38,336 nt of DNA from Deltaproteobacteria bacterium (GCA_030272815.1 JAJSZT010000001.1:1-38336); one strand, 5' to 3'; shown: positions 8,504-17,829, counted from the first letter of the stretch. Numbers and translations are program-made. The notes: a model not told the origin generated them from the sequence alone.

Positions 8504-9409
8504 ATGGCAGAAATAATTGATAAAATGGGAATGGGATGGTTACCTGATCTCCCTGATTATAGGGATTACTCACCGGAGCATGAAAAGATTAAGCCTATGC
8601 TTGAGGAAATAAGGTTGGCAGAATCAGAAAAGGTAAGCCTGCCGCCTTCTGTAGATCTGAGATCGTGGTATTCGAGCATTGAGGATCAAGGCCCGCTGGG
8701 ATCATGCACTGCACAGGCTGGCGTGGGACTGATAGAATATTATGAAAGAAAAGCCTTTGGAATCCATATTGATGCATCCAGGCTCTTTCTCTATAAAGCG
8801 ACCCGAAACCTTTTGGGCTGGACCGGAGATACTGGGGCCTTTATCCGCTCCACAATGGGGGCAATGGTTCTCTTCGGGGTGCCGCCAGAAAAATACTGGC
8901 CTTATACTACCGAAAAGCCGACGCCGGTAGCCCCTCCAACGATTCACTTTGATATGGAACCACCTGCTTTTTGCTATGCCTTTGCTCAAAATTACCAGAC
9001 AATAAACTATTATAGACTTGATCCGCCAGTAACCCCGGTGGCAACTCTTCTTCAGTGGATCAAGGCACATCTGGCAGCCAAGTTGCCTTCCATGTTCGGA
9101 TTTACAGTTTTCAGCTCAATAGGGCAGGCTAGAACTACAGGAAAAATTCCATTTCCATGTCCAGGAGAAAGAATATTAGGTGGCCATGCTGTTGTAGCCG
9201 TAGGATATGATGATGCAGTAGCAGTTAATAATCCCATATGCGGAAAAGAGACAGCCGGTGCGCTCTTGATCAGAAACTCCTGGGGTACGGATTGGGGTGA
9301 CGGTGGCTACGGCTGGTTGCCATATGAATACGTCCTGCAGGGGATGGCCAAGGATTGGTGGACACTTTTTAGGAAAGAATATGTTCCTACCAAACAGTTT
9401 GGATTTTAG
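8504..9409 (+). CDS. papain-like (C1A) cysteine peptidase
   Basis: 301 residues with a strong AAGGAGGT ribosome site. The short N-terminus (MGWLPDLPDYRDYS, then PPSVDLRSW) is typical of bacterial C1A proteins lacking a long propeptide. Active-site features are oxyanion Gln 62 and nucleophile Cys 68 in DQGPLGSCTA, His 228 in GGHAVVAVGYDD and Asn 258 in IRNSWGTDWGDGGYG. All catalytic residues are present, so it should be an active protease. No signal peptide is visible, which is unusual for the family and implies a cytoplasmic role or non-classical export. The next genes encode a membrane protein and a lipoprotein, but the hairpin after this gene may separate transcripts. Confidence 0.9.
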   Translation: MAEIIDKMGMGWLPDLPDYRDYSPEHEKIKPMLEEIRLAESEKVSLPPSVDLRSWYSSIEDQGPLGSCTAQAGVGLIEYYERKAFGIHIDASRLFLYKATRNLLGWTGDTGAFIRSTMGAMVLFGVPPEKYWPYTTEKPTPVAPPTIHFDMEPPAFCYAFAQNYQTINYYRLDPPVTPVATLLQWIKAHLAAKLPSMFGFTVFSSIGQARTTGKIPFPCPGERILGGHAVVAVGYDDAVAVNNPICGKETAGALLIRNSWGTDWGDGGYGWLPYEYVLQGMAKDWWTLFRKEYVPTKQFGF

Positions 9410-9423
9410 CTTGCAGAACCGGA

Positions 9424-9448
9424 GACAGGGGGCGTTAATGCCCCTGTC
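9424..9448 (+). terminator. terminator-like hairpin after the peptidase gene
   Basis: GACAGGGGGC and GCCCCTGTC pair around a GTTAAT loop (one bulged G), 15 bases after the stop codon. The following sequence is only mildly T-rich, so termination may be partial. Confidence 0.45.
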
Positions 9449-9506
9449 TGCTGAATTTTGAGATAGCACTTCCGTTTAAAGCACAAAAAAAGAGGCCAAA
9501 AGAACA

Positions 9507-10547
9507 ATGTTAAAACTGAGGCTTATTGATGGAATTAAGGCAGTTTCAACGGTAATGGGAATACTTTTTATTCTGGTATTAGTTTTACCGCTAATAAGTG
9601 CTTATGGTAAAGTTATCCATCCGCTTACAGCGACTAGATTTATCAGCTCAGGGATGATAGCTCCTAGTTTTACATACGGGGTGAAGGTTAAACTGACTGT
9701 AAATCAAGACGTAAAAGACTTTATATTGGATGAAAACATTCCAAGCGGCTGGACTGTTGCTCCTGTGGACAATGCGGGAGCGTTGTTTAATCTTTCTGAA
9801 AGAAAATGGACTTGGCCATCTGTAAGCGCTGGAGAAACCAAGGTAGTCTCCTATGACGTAACAGCGCCTCTTACCGCCAAAGAAAAAAGTTATCCAATCT
9901 TAGGTAAAATCTATGCCTCTGGTATAGACCCTACAAGTGTTGAAGGAGAACACTCAATAGCCGTTACAACACCTAAAATTTCCCTTTCGCTTACAGCAAT
10001 AGTTGTTTTTATAATACTTGTGGTTTTTGTGGGAATACTTGGAGCCGGCTGGTATGCAGATCGCAATCTCGACAAGGGTGAGATGAGGAGAGCTATCGCA
10101 GGTGTATTCGTTGTTGGTTTCACGATTATAGTGTTTTTAAGCATTTCTTATGATATTGAATTGTCTAAAATTGTTCTAATGTATATTGAACTCGCTGGCA
10201 TTGTTATCGGATATTACTTTGGAGCAAGAACAGCAAAAGAAAAAAGGGCTGAAGCCGCTGCTAAGATTACCATTGAACACATGAAGTTTGCTTATGATGA
10301 CGACCCAACAAAAAGGAAAATAATACTTACCATTAGGAATGGAGGAGATACTGAGATTAAGGTAGATAAGATCTATGTAAACGAAGTTGCCTATGAAACG
10401 AGCGTTAAAGTTGAATCTCAAAAATCAAAAGAGATAGAAGAATTCCATGAATGGAAATATGAAACAGAATATAAGATTAAAATTGCAGCCACAACCGGTC
10501 TTACAGATGAAATATCAAGACTATCGCCAAAAGAAAAACAGAAATAA
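9507..10547 (+). CDS. membrane protein with extracytoplasmic Ig-like (NEW3-like) domain
   Basis: 346 residues. An N-terminal hydrophobic segment (STVMGILFILVLVLPL) is followed by a beta-sandwich domain at about 45-140 with IPSGWTVAPVD and SAGETKVVSYDV. These resemble the NEW3/COG1361-type domains of archaeal and deltaproteobacterial surface proteins. Three hydrophobic helices follow (about 152-180, 195-213, 218-240), then a soluble C-terminal domain with IILTIRNGGDTEIKVDKIYV, which looks like a second CARDB- or FlaF-like Ig fold. So two Ig-like domains flank a small membrane bundle. Function unknown. The ribosome site is weak. It lies 70 bases before the duplicated lipoprotein gene. Confidence 0.7.
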   Translation: MLKLRLIDGIKAVSTVMGILFILVLVLPLISAYGKVIHPLTATRFISSGMIAPSFTYGVKVKLTVNQDVKDFILDENIPSGWTVAPVDNAGALFNLSERKWTWPSVSAGETKVVSYDVTAPLTAKEKSYPILGKIYASGIDPTSVEGEHSIAVTTPKISLSLTAIVVFIILVVFVGILGAGWYADRNLDKGEMRRAIAGVFVVGFTIIVFLSISYDIELSKIVLMYIELAGIVIGYYFGARTAKEKRAEAAAKITIEHMKFAYDDDPTKRKIILTIRNGGDTEIKVDKIYVNEVAYETSVKVESQKSKEIEEFHEWKYETEYKIKIAATTGLTDEISRLSPKEKQK

Positions 10548-10617
10548 TAATAATCAAATTTCTTATTCAAAATTTAAAAGTCATTTTCAGTACTCTATCC
10601 CCAAAGGAGGTAATATT

Positions 10618-12480
10618 ATGAAAATAAAAGCAATATGTATTATGTTATCATTGTTGTTTCTTCCGGCCTGCAGTCAAAAGACGGTTAAGATGGCTGGAGA
10701 CTCTCCAGATGTTGAGTTGACACGATCTTTTACATTTGTCGAATCATGTAATATGCAAGACCCGCTCCTTCAGGAGATATTGAGAGAAGATATGAAGGAC
10801 AAAAAAACCCCTTTAGAACTTATTCATTACTACGCAGAGATTTTGAACAAGGGTAAATCCCATGGAAAAATAGGAAAAAAACTGGATACGCTCTTCCTTT
10901 GCGGAAGACCTCCCGGGGATATGGACGGCTATTACCATGGTATTACCATCAGCCTCAAAACAGGGCTCGATATTTACACAGTGATTGAAGATGCCCGTCG
11001 AAAACTTGGGATCGGAGAAGAGCTTGACATCCTTCAGACCCTTTACGGAAGAGTGTTTTCCAAGACATCTCCCTGGGCGGGCAAAAACTTCAAAAAAATT
11101 GATCAGAAGAGATTGGACGAATTGACAGAAGGCTTTAAAGACAGCAAGGAAACAGCCTATCTTGGAATAAATTCCTTCAGGAAGGAGAACAAAAACATTG
11201 TAAATAAACTTTCGAACTATCTCCTTTCCGCTGTCATAGACATGGAAAGTCTTCCAAAGCCCGAAAGAAGACAACGGTCATGGATACACGCAAAAGGCGG
11301 ACTTTTTATTGCTCAGAAAGCTTTTTCAGTAGGCCCTGAACATCCGGAAAAGGTAGTCATGGCCCTGAACTATCGATGGGAGAGCCTGTCGAACCGCCTC
11401 CCCAACAGGCTTCTTATAGACGAGATGGTAGAAATATCAAAAGGCCTTTACCTGGGCAAGCTCTACTACGCCACTGCCCCAAAATACCTTTTTGAAAAAT
11501 ACAGTCCGGAAGTGCAAGAGAAAGATTATAAGTACAGAAATTTCGGATATTTTGCCCTCATGGACGATACGTGGCTTCATGAAAAGAACAAACTCTTTCC
11601 TGATCTGACATATACGATGGCTGATGACCTTGATGAAAAGTTTACCACGTTTACCTTCACAGAATGCCCGGAGGGCAAAGTCATTCAAGAAGCACTGGGA
11701 GACCGGCCAACCATTCTGCACTATCTCCAGGATATTTATGAGGGCATCCAAAAAGGAGATTCCTTCAAAGACAAATATTTTGATGAGCTGCATAAGATCT
11801 TCATGTGTGGTGAACGGCCCGACGGCATTAACGGCTTTTTGCACGGAGGCGTTGTGTCTTTCAAAAATGCCGGCTTTTTGAATAAATTTGATCGGAGTGT
11901 CCTGAACGATCTATATCCGGCGATCAGGCCATTCTCTCCCTGGTCAGGCAAGACCTTCAACAGCACCACGGTTGATGATATAAAAAGGTACATCGGAGAT
12001 AATGCACGGTACTATAAAGGGGTGGAACCTATCATACTCGGCGCGAATACGTATAGAAAGGACATTGACCTCTCTCTTCCTGCTACCGCTTTTATCGAGC
12101 ATTTGGATAAGATAGGAATGGTCGTGGAGTATCCGGATGAAGAGGAGAGGAGGAAGGAAATTCACGTAAAGAGTTTTTACTTTATCGCCGCAAACGGTAA
12201 GTCATTTAACCCGGAAAACAGGGAAAAGGAGCTTCTGCAGTTCAATTATCGCTGGCCTGAATTTCATACTATGCCCCCTGATCATCTCTGTTTCGACGAA
12301 GTAGTAAGAATAGCCGATGGATTGTATCTCGGCCAGTTGGTCTATTCCACCAGGCCGGAAATTCCATATGACCCGGGAACAGACCACGCCCTGTACAAAT
12401 ATGAAAACTTCGGCTACTTTATGTTGATGGATGACGACTGGCATGCAATTAAAGAGTTCATCCTCTTTGATACGGAATAA
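10618..12480 (+). CDS. lipoprotein with two tandem copies of an unrecognised domain
   Basis: 620 residues from the ATG at 10618, chosen because of the perfect AAAGGAGGT ribosome site and a lipoprotein signal (MKIKAICIMLSLLFLPACSQ, lipidated Cys 19). The frame is open further upstream, but that part overlaps the previous gene. The rest is two homologous halves of about 280-300 residues. Paired motifs are LFLCGRPPGDMDGYYHG / IFMCGERPDGINGFLHG, SPWAGKNF / SPWSGKTF, YLGINSFRKE / ILGANTYRKD, NYRW / NYRW, EISKGLYLGKLYYAT / RIADGLYLGQLVYST and RNFGYFALMDDTW / ENFGYFMLMDDDW. I do not recognise the family. The lipid anchor places it in the envelope; the order of genes hints at a link with the membrane protein before it and the DUF6765-like protein after it. 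Confidence 0.8.
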   Translation: MKIKAICIMLSLLFLPACSQKTVKMAGDSPDVELTRSFTFVESCNMQDPLLQEILREDMKDKKTPLELIHYYAEILNKGKSHGKIGKKLDTLFLCGRPPGDMDGYYHGITISLKTGLDIYTVIEDARRKLGIGEELDILQTLYGRVFSKTSPWAGKNFKKIDQKRLDELTEGFKDSKETAYLGINSFRKENKNIVNKLSNYLLSAVIDMESLPKPERRQRSWIHAKGGLFIAQKAFSVGPEHPEKVVMALNYRWESLSNRLPNRLLIDEMVEISKGLYLGKLYYATAPKYLFEKYSPEVQEKDYKYRNFGYFALMDDTWLHEKNKLFPDLTYTMADDLDEKFTTFTFTECPEGKVIQEALGDRPTILHYLQDIYEGIQKGDSFKDKYFDELHKIFMCGERPDGINGFLHGGVVSFKNAGFLNKFDRSVLNDLYPAIRPFSPWSGKTFNSTTVDDIKRYIGDNARYYKGVEPIILGANTYRKDIDLSLPATAFIEHLDKIGMVVEYPDEEERRKEIHVKSFYFIAANGKSFNPENREKELLQFNYRWPEFHTMPPDHLCFDEVVRIADGLYLGQLVYSTRPEIPYDPGTDHALYKYENFGYFMLMDDDWHAIKEFILFDTE

Positions 12481-12526
12481 TAGGCTTCAGCATAAGTAAA
12501 CCTTTCACAATAAGGAGGGAAAACAA

Positions 12527-13621
12527 ATGCAGATAGACTTTCATCATGGCGTAACATACACTGTCGCACGGTTAGCCGGTTTCGCTCATCGAGATGCTGA
12601 AACCATCGCTTACTGCTCACAATATGTGGATGATGCTACCAACTCCGGCGCAATTCAATTTGACAACGGTGCTATGTATTCTCGTATCAGCTCCGCGCAT
12701 AAAATGTTAGACTACAGAAATTTTCATAAACTGGCCAATCATTTCGTATGGATACCATTCCACTTTTTGCCCGGCAATGGAGGCATAAAGCCCGGTGAGA
12801 ACCCCGAAGGGAGCTTTGTCGAAAAAATCATCTGCCGACCCAATAGCTATATAGCACAGGATATGGTGCGATTATGTATTGAGGACAGGCACGCCCTTTA
12901 TGGACTTTACCGGCTTGGTGTCACTATGCATGTGTATGCTGATACATGGGCACACCAGGGGTTCGCCGGCATTGTTCATAATGTTAACAACATACGAGCG
13001 CTTGACGACAACGACCAGCCTGATGCCGGTTTTTTGGGAAAGCTCAAAGATTTTTTTGGTGACGCTTTTGATGAAGCAGCCGGAAAGTTTGTCGGCGACG
13101 CATTGCCTCTGGGACATGGCGCTGCGCTGAGCTATCCTGACAGACCTTATTTGAAATGGAACTACGAGGACTGTCACGGAAATATCGTAAGGAGGGATAA
13201 TACCGAAATCTTCTCAGAAGCGGCAAATGAAATGTGCAAAGCCATGCAGCGTTATCGTGTGGGTGATCCCGAGGCCAACGTTCCGGGCCTGCCGGTAAAT
13301 GATCGGGACAAGATTGCGGACCTGCTTAGCTCGATTACTGATGAAGACGGACATGACCGCCACCGTAAATGGCTTCGTGCTATCCATAATGGTTACTTCA
13401 GTTTTCCTTCTGTCAAATTAGAGTATCGACCCAAAGGGGCGGGGTCCTGGAAACATCAGACCTTAGGGACGCGAAAGATAACAGACAAAAAAAGCGACAT
13501 TTTCCCCTATGACCCTTCGTTTTTGAGCAGTGACTGGAAACTGTTCCATGATGCAATACAGGCTCACCGCCTGATCGTAATTCGCGATATATTGCCATTA
13601 TACGGAATCTGTGCGGCCTGA
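12527..13621 (+). CDS. DUF6765-like protein (His-rich, possibly metal-binding)
   Basis: 364 residues with an AAGGAGGG ribosome site. The opening MQIDFHHGVTYTVARLAGF then IAYCSQYVDDATN matches my memory of DUF6765 proteins. Many conserved-looking His and Asp residues (DFHHG, HKLANHFVWIPFHF, GVTMHVYADTWAHQGF) resemble the all-helical Zn-phospholipase C/HD-type layout, which suggests a metal-dependent hydrolase fold. That is inference. No signal peptide is visible. It starts 46 bases after the lipoprotein gene and is followed by a palindromic repeat. Confidence 0.65.
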   Translation: MQIDFHHGVTYTVARLAGFAHRDAETIAYCSQYVDDATNSGAIQFDNGAMYSRISSAHKMLDYRNFHKLANHFVWIPFHFLPGNGGIKPGENPEGSFVEKIICRPNSYIAQDMVRLCIEDRHALYGLYRLGVTMHVYADTWAHQGFAGIVHNVNNIRALDDNDQPDAGFLGKLKDFFGDAFDEAAGKFVGDALPLGHGAALSYPDRPYLKWNYEDCHGNIVRRDNTEIFSEAANEMCKAMQRYRVGDPEANVPGLPVNDRDKIADLLSSITDEDGHDRHRKWLRAIHNGYFSFPSVKLEYRPKGAGSWKHQTLGTRKITDKKSDIFPYDPSFLSSDWKLFHDAIQAHRLIVIRDILPLYGICAA

Positions 13622-13664
13622 GCATCATACATAAGTAGTGCCAACGAAAACCCATAGTTGCAAG

Positions 13665-13754
13665 CTGTCATTGCGAGGAATGAGGAACGAACGACGAAGC
13701 AATCCCCTTGTTTTCATCGAGATTGCTTCGGTCATGCTTCCCTCGCAATGACAG
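13665..13754. repeat. palindromic CTGTCATTGCGAGG intergenic repeat
   Basis: CTGTCATTGCGAGG (13665-13678) and its inverse CCTCGCAATGACAG (13741-13754) are perfect ends. Inside, CGAAGCAATC and GATTGCTTCG also pair around a short loop. The element folds into one ~90-base hairpin. This motif is a widespread REP/MITE-like intergenic repeat in many bacteria and may act as a transcript end or stabiliser after the DUF6765 gene. Confidence 0.8.
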
Positions 13755-13822
13755 GAAAAGTGTAATTTGGAGGGTTTTTGTTCAGGCACCAAGCAAATCG
13801 AACAACTGAAAGGAGGTAAATC

Positions 13823-16303
13823 ATGGGCGCCGTGACGTTACAGGACATCAGGTTAAAGGAATATACTCTTGATAATCTATCCATCCTCAAACGATTAAGG
13901 GAAGAGCTTTTAAGTAAAAAACCCAGGGTCTGTATCGAACGGGCAAGATATTACACCGAGTATTTAAGGGATATGTCTCCCGATAAAGAACCGGCAGAAA
14001 TCAGGTACGCCAATGCGGCAAAGCATTTCCTTTCTAACAAGTCTCCACTCTTTTTTGATGACAGTCTTCTGGCCGGGACAACTACATCCAAGCCCTTTGG
14101 CGCGCCTGTCTATCCTGAATGGACGGGTATGACGATCTGGCCCGAACTCGACACCATAAGTACAAGAGAAAAGAACCCCCTGATGCTCTCTAAAAAGGAG
14201 GCTGAGGAGTTAAATTTTGACATTAATCCCTACTGGATGGAGAGAAATATAATCGAGTATACAAGAAAAAAACACAATAATCCTGAATGCATGAGAATAC
14301 TTGAACGCATTGTCTTTTTCATTGCAAGCAAGGTGGGCTGTATTTCCCACACAGTGCCTGATTACAAGGTAGCCCTTGATAAAGGAGTGGAATATATTAT
14401 TGAGCAGGCTGCTTTAAAGGAGGCAGAATTAAAGAAGGACGAAAACCTCACTGAAGAAAACAGGCAGAAGCTTGAGTTTTACAGGGCTGTACAGATAGCC
14501 ATGCAAGGCGTTATCGAGTACGCACAGAATCTCAGCAAAAAGGCGGCCGAGCTTGCTGCAAAAGAACACGACCCATTCAGGAAAGAGAATTTTCAGAAGA
14601 TGGCAGATGTATGTAGCCGAGTTCCTGCAAAACCGGCGAGGACTTTTCGGGAGGCCATTAACTCTATATGGATAGTACAGGTGGCAATACATGCTGAAAA
14701 TATTAATATGGCCATGAGTCCTGGAAGGCTGGACCAGATCCTCTATAAATTTTATAAAGAAGATATTGATAAAGGGATACTGACTGTAAAAGAAGCCATG
14801 GAATTGGCAGGCTGTTTCTGGCTGAAACTCAACGATAATACCAATCTTGTGCCTGAGACGGCTGAAGAACTTTGGGGAGGGGCAGGCACCGTGCCGGCTG
14901 TGACTGTTGGCGGGGTTGACGAAAAGGGCGAAGATGCCGTAAACGACCTCACCTATATCATGCTGCGGGTCACGGAACTGTTAAAGACAAGGGATCCAAG
15001 CTTAAACTCCCGCTATCACTACGAGAAGAATTCAGAAGAGTATCGCGACAGACTGGCCGAGGTCATTGTTAACACAAAAGCGGTTCCGGCAATTCATAAT
15101 GATGTTGCAGTCATTAAGGTTCTTGAAAATCAGGGGACTAAACTTGAACATGCAAGAGACTATGCCGTCATTGGATGCGTGGAACTGGCCTCTGCCGGCA
15201 GAAGTTACGATGCATCAAGTTCCATCATGCTGAATCTTGTGTCTGTGCTTGAACTGGCTTTAAATAATGGAAAAAGACCTGTAACCGGAGATGAGCAAAT
15301 AGGCCCCAAAACCGGTGATCCCTCACAATTCAATAGCTTTGAAAAGTTCTGGGAAGCATTCAAAAACCAGTCAGAGTGGCTTATAGGAAAGGCAATTGAT
15401 TTAAACGAATATTTTGGGCATGCTTATCAGGAAATTCTGCCGTCGCCACTCCTTTCTGCATTCTTTGAAGGACCAATGGAAAAAGGTAAAGACCTCATAT
15501 TCGGAGGCGCTCTTTATAATTCATCGGGGGCTACACATATCGCATTTGCCGATACAGTAGATTCTCTGAACGCTATCGAAAAAGCAGTATTTATCGATAA
15601 GAAATGTACTTTCAATGAACTCTCAAAGGCACTGAAGGCCGATTTTGAGGGCTATGAAAAACTTCACGCTTACCTGGTCAACAAAACCCCGAAATACGGT
15701 ACTGAAGACCCTATCGCAAAAAAAAATTCTCACAATCTGATTCGCTTTCTGTATGATTTCTACCAGAGCCATACTAACTACAGAGGCGGAAAGTACAGAC
15801 CAGGCTACTGGACCATGACAAACCATGCCGGTCAGGGTAAACTGTCGGGAGCCCTTCCGAACGGGAGGAAAGCATACCAGGTATTTGCCAGCGGCATTAC
15901 TCCGGTATCACAGGCAGCCAATGATCTTTCAGCATGCCTTAAAGCGGTAGGGGGGCTTGAAAGCCAATGCATAGCAAGCGGCGAAGCACTTAACCTCAAA
16001 TATCCATCTGTTGAGGGTGAAGAAGATATTAAGACATTTGGTCAGGCAGTTGAGGCATATCTCCGTTATGGCGGGCTCCATATACAGTTTAACATTATGT
16101 CTTACGAGGATCTTATTGAGGCCAGGAATAATCCTGACAAGTATCCGGAACTGCTGGTAAGAGTTTCCGGCTATTCAGCGTACTTTAAGGACCTGAACGA
16201 AGCAATGAAAGAGGAGATTATCACAAGGACCGCATACAACATAAAAACCGGAAAGGCTGTACCCTTTCCCGAAAAACATAAATCTATGCTGGCTTTTGAG
16301 TAA
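13823..16303 (+). CDS. glycyl radical enzyme (PFL/dehydratase superfamily)
   Basis: 826 residues with a strong AAGGAGGT ribosome site. The C-terminal glycyl radical loop RVSGYSAYF is intact (Gly 783). The active-site thiyl Cys is 452 in VIGCVELASAGRSYD. Having one Cys followed by V-Glu (Cys-x-Glu) rather than Cys-Cys points to the eliminase/dehydratase side of the family (glycerol or propanediol dehydratase, choline lyase CutC, hydroxyproline dehydratase, isethionate lyase), not pyruvate formate-lyase. The residues after the Glu (LASAGRSYD) do not match the CVEPQ of known dehydratases, so the substrate cannot be named. The enzyme needs the activase at 16878 and works only without oxygen. No microcompartment genes are nearby. 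Confidence 0.93.
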   Translation: MGAVTLQDIRLKEYTLDNLSILKRLREELLSKKPRVCIERARYYTEYLRDMSPDKEPAEIRYANAAKHFLSNKSPLFFDDSLLAGTTTSKPFGAPVYPEWTGMTIWPELDTISTREKNPLMLSKKEAEELNFDINPYWMERNIIEYTRKKHNNPECMRILERIVFFIASKVGCISHTVPDYKVALDKGVEYIIEQAALKEAELKKDENLTEENRQKLEFYRAVQIAMQGVIEYAQNLSKKAAELAAKEHDPFRKENFQKMADVCSRVPAKPARTFREAINSIWIVQVAIHAENINMAMSPGRLDQILYKFYKEDIDKGILTVKEAMELAGCFWLKLNDNTNLVPETAEELWGGAGTVPAVTVGGVDEKGEDAVNDLTYIMLRVTELLKTRDPSLNSRYHYEKNSEEYRDRLAEVIVNTKAVPAIHNDVAVIKVLENQGTKLEHARDYAVIGCVELASAGRSYDASSSIMLNLVSVLELALNNGKRPVTGDEQIGPKTGDPSQFNSFEKFWEAFKNQSEWLIGKAIDLNEYFGHAYQEILPSPLLSAFFEGPMEKGKDLIFGGALYNSSGATHIAFADTVDSLNAIEKAVFIDKKCTFNELSKALKADFEGYEKLHAYLVNKTPKYGTEDPIAKKNSHNLIRFLYDFYQSHTNYRGGKYRPGYWTMTNHAGQGKLSGALPNGRKAYQVFASGITPVSQAANDLSACLKAVGGLESQCIASGEALNLKYPSVEGEEDIKTFGQAVEAYLRYGGLHIQFNIMSYEDLIEARNNPDKYPELLVRVSGYSAYFKDLNEAMKEEIITRTAYNIKTGKAVPFPEKHKSMLAFE

Positions 16304-16419
16304 CTTGACAGCATGGGAATTTCCATTTTTGTCAATTTTAGTAAGAAGTTAAAAGCCATTAGCTAAGAGCTAAAATCTAAGAGCCTGTACCGAAGGTGTG
16401 CTAAGTTCAGGGGATTGTG

Positions 16420-16881
16420 ATGCTGGAAAATATTTCAAATTTTATTCTGCTGCGTAATATCCGGGCAAAGACTTTGCAGAAACGTTTTCTCAACTGCATT
16501 GAATCCGAGGTTGCAGAAGAGTTCCTCGAACTGCTGCTGAAATTAATGAGCCTGGTTTTCTTTCTTAATAAAGACTTCAAAAGAAACATCAAAAACTTTA
16601 ACGGCAGATATCTTTTTAAGAGCAGAGATAACAAGATTACAGTAGCTGCTGTTTTTCGAGACAACCAAATGAAAGTCTATGAAAAGGCTATAGACAGGAC
16701 AAATATCACAGTGACGTTCCGCAATGCAAAGGCGCTTATGGACTATCTTCTTTCACCAAAACCCGACATCCTTGGTTCAATCCTGAGACAGGATGTAACT
16801 ATTGACGGCAATCTTAACTACCTTTATAAATTTGCTTATATGGCCAGGCATCTGCAATTAATGGTAACAGGCGGGGCATGA
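16420..16881 (+). CDS. SCP2-like (sterol carrier-type) protein
   Basis: 153 residues from the ATG at 16420 after AGGGGA; a GTG one codon earlier is the alternative. An N-terminal helical part (about 1-50) is followed by a pattern like the SCP2 lipid-binding fold. It has a beta meander (GRYLFKSRDNKITVAAVF), then ITVTFRNAKALMDYLLS, then a dip and VTIDGNLNYLYKFAYMARHL, the usual 'helix, gate, G-nL' ending. SCP2 domains hold hydrophobic ligands or sit in transferases. The last four bases overlap the activase start (ATGA), so the two are translationally coupled. The family call is from pattern only. Confidence 0.55.
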   Translation: MLENISNFILLRNIRAKTLQKRFLNCIESEVAEEFLELLLKLMSLVFFLNKDFKRNIKNFNGRYLFKSRDNKITVAAVFRDNQMKVYEKAIDRTNITVTFRNAKALMDYLLSPKPDILGSILRQDVTIDGNLNYLYKFAYMARHLQLMVTGGA

Positions 16882-17798
16882 ACGAAAATGAAAAACTACT
16901 TCATGCCCAGCGCAAGCCCTTAATATTCGACATACACCACTTTGCCCTTGATGACGGGCCCGGTATAAGAAGCACCGTATTTATGAAAGGATGCCCTCTT
17001 TCCTGTCTCTGGTGCCATAATCCGGAGTCCATGAAGAGCGGCCGGGAAATCGCCTTTTATCCCAAACTTTGTATAAATTGCGGCGACTGTAAAACAGTTT
17101 GTCCGGAAGGCGCTATAAGCTTCGAACACGCCGGCAGGATTATTCGGGACAGGTGCACGGCCTGCGGCAAATGCGCTGAAGAGTGCCCGACAACAGCACT
17201 CAAGATTGTCGGCAAGCACTATTCCGTCAGCAACTTGATTGAAATACTCCTGAGTGATCATATCTTTTATGAAACCTCAAAAGGGGGCGTAACCTTTTCG
17301 GGCGGTGAACCAACGCTCTATATGGATTACGTTGGTAAAGTCATGAAGGGATTGAAGGCGAATAACGTCCACATTGCAATAGAGACGTCCGGCATGTTTA
17401 ACCTTGATGAGTTTAAAACAAAACTTCTACCATATATTAACCTCATCTATTATGATATTAAACTGTACGATCCTCGTAAACATGAACAATATACGGGGAA
17501 AAGTAATAAACAGATACTGAGCAATCTTACTGATCTTGTAAAGGAGCCAGACGTCAGAATCATACCAAGGCTGCCCCTTGTGCCCAAAATTACCGCAACA
17601 ACCGACAACCTGACTCAGATAGCTCGTTTCTTGAAAAGCGCAGGAATTACCACATGCGAACTCCTGCCTTACAATCCTGGCGGAATAGCAAAAAGAATCG
17701 CCATAGGAAAAGATATCCATCCTGATATTCCCCGTACTATGATGGGGATCGAGGAGGAAAAAAAGTTGGGAGAAATATTTGCCCGACTGCAAAATTAA
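16878..17798 (+). CDS. glycyl radical enzyme activase (radical SAM)
   Basis: 306 residues. The radical SAM motif CPLSCLWC (CX3CX2C) is near the N-terminus after DDGPGIRSTVFMKG. Two ferredoxin-type clusters are inserted next (CINCGDCKTVCPEGA and CTACGKCAEECPTTA), the layout of activases for dehydratase-type enzymes rather than the short PFL activase. SAM-binding GGEP (FSGGEPTLY) and the later LLPYNPGG motif are present. It abstracts hydrogen from the glycine of the enzyme at 13823 using S-adenosylmethionine. It starts inside the stop of the SCP2-like gene. Confidence 0.95.
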   Translation: MNENEKLLHAQRKPLIFDIHHFALDDGPGIRSTVFMKGCPLSCLWCHNPESMKSGREIAFYPKLCINCGDCKTVCPEGAISFEHAGRIIRDRCTACGKCAEECPTTALKIVGKHYSVSNLIEILLSDHIFYETSKGGVTFSGGEPTLYMDYVGKVMKGLKANNVHIAIETSGMFNLDEFKTKLLPYINLIYYDIKLYDPRKHEQYTGKSNKQILSNLTDLVKEPDVRIIPRLPLVPKITATTDNLTQIARFLKSAGITTCELLPYNPGGIAKRIAIGKDIHPDIPRTMMGIEEEKKLGEIFARLQN

Positions 17799-17829
17799 GG
17801 GTTCGCTCAAAAATAAATTTACATTTTCA

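Noticed and set aside
10447-10617. Longer start for the duplicated lipoprotein
   Set aside because: It overlaps the previous gene, and the ATG at 10618 has a perfect ribosome site and a lipoprotein signal.
16171-16359. Antisense and other shadow frames inside thrS, the glycyl radical enzyme, hsdM and hsdR
   Set aside because: They lack ribosome sites and family motifs and lie opposite well-supported genes.
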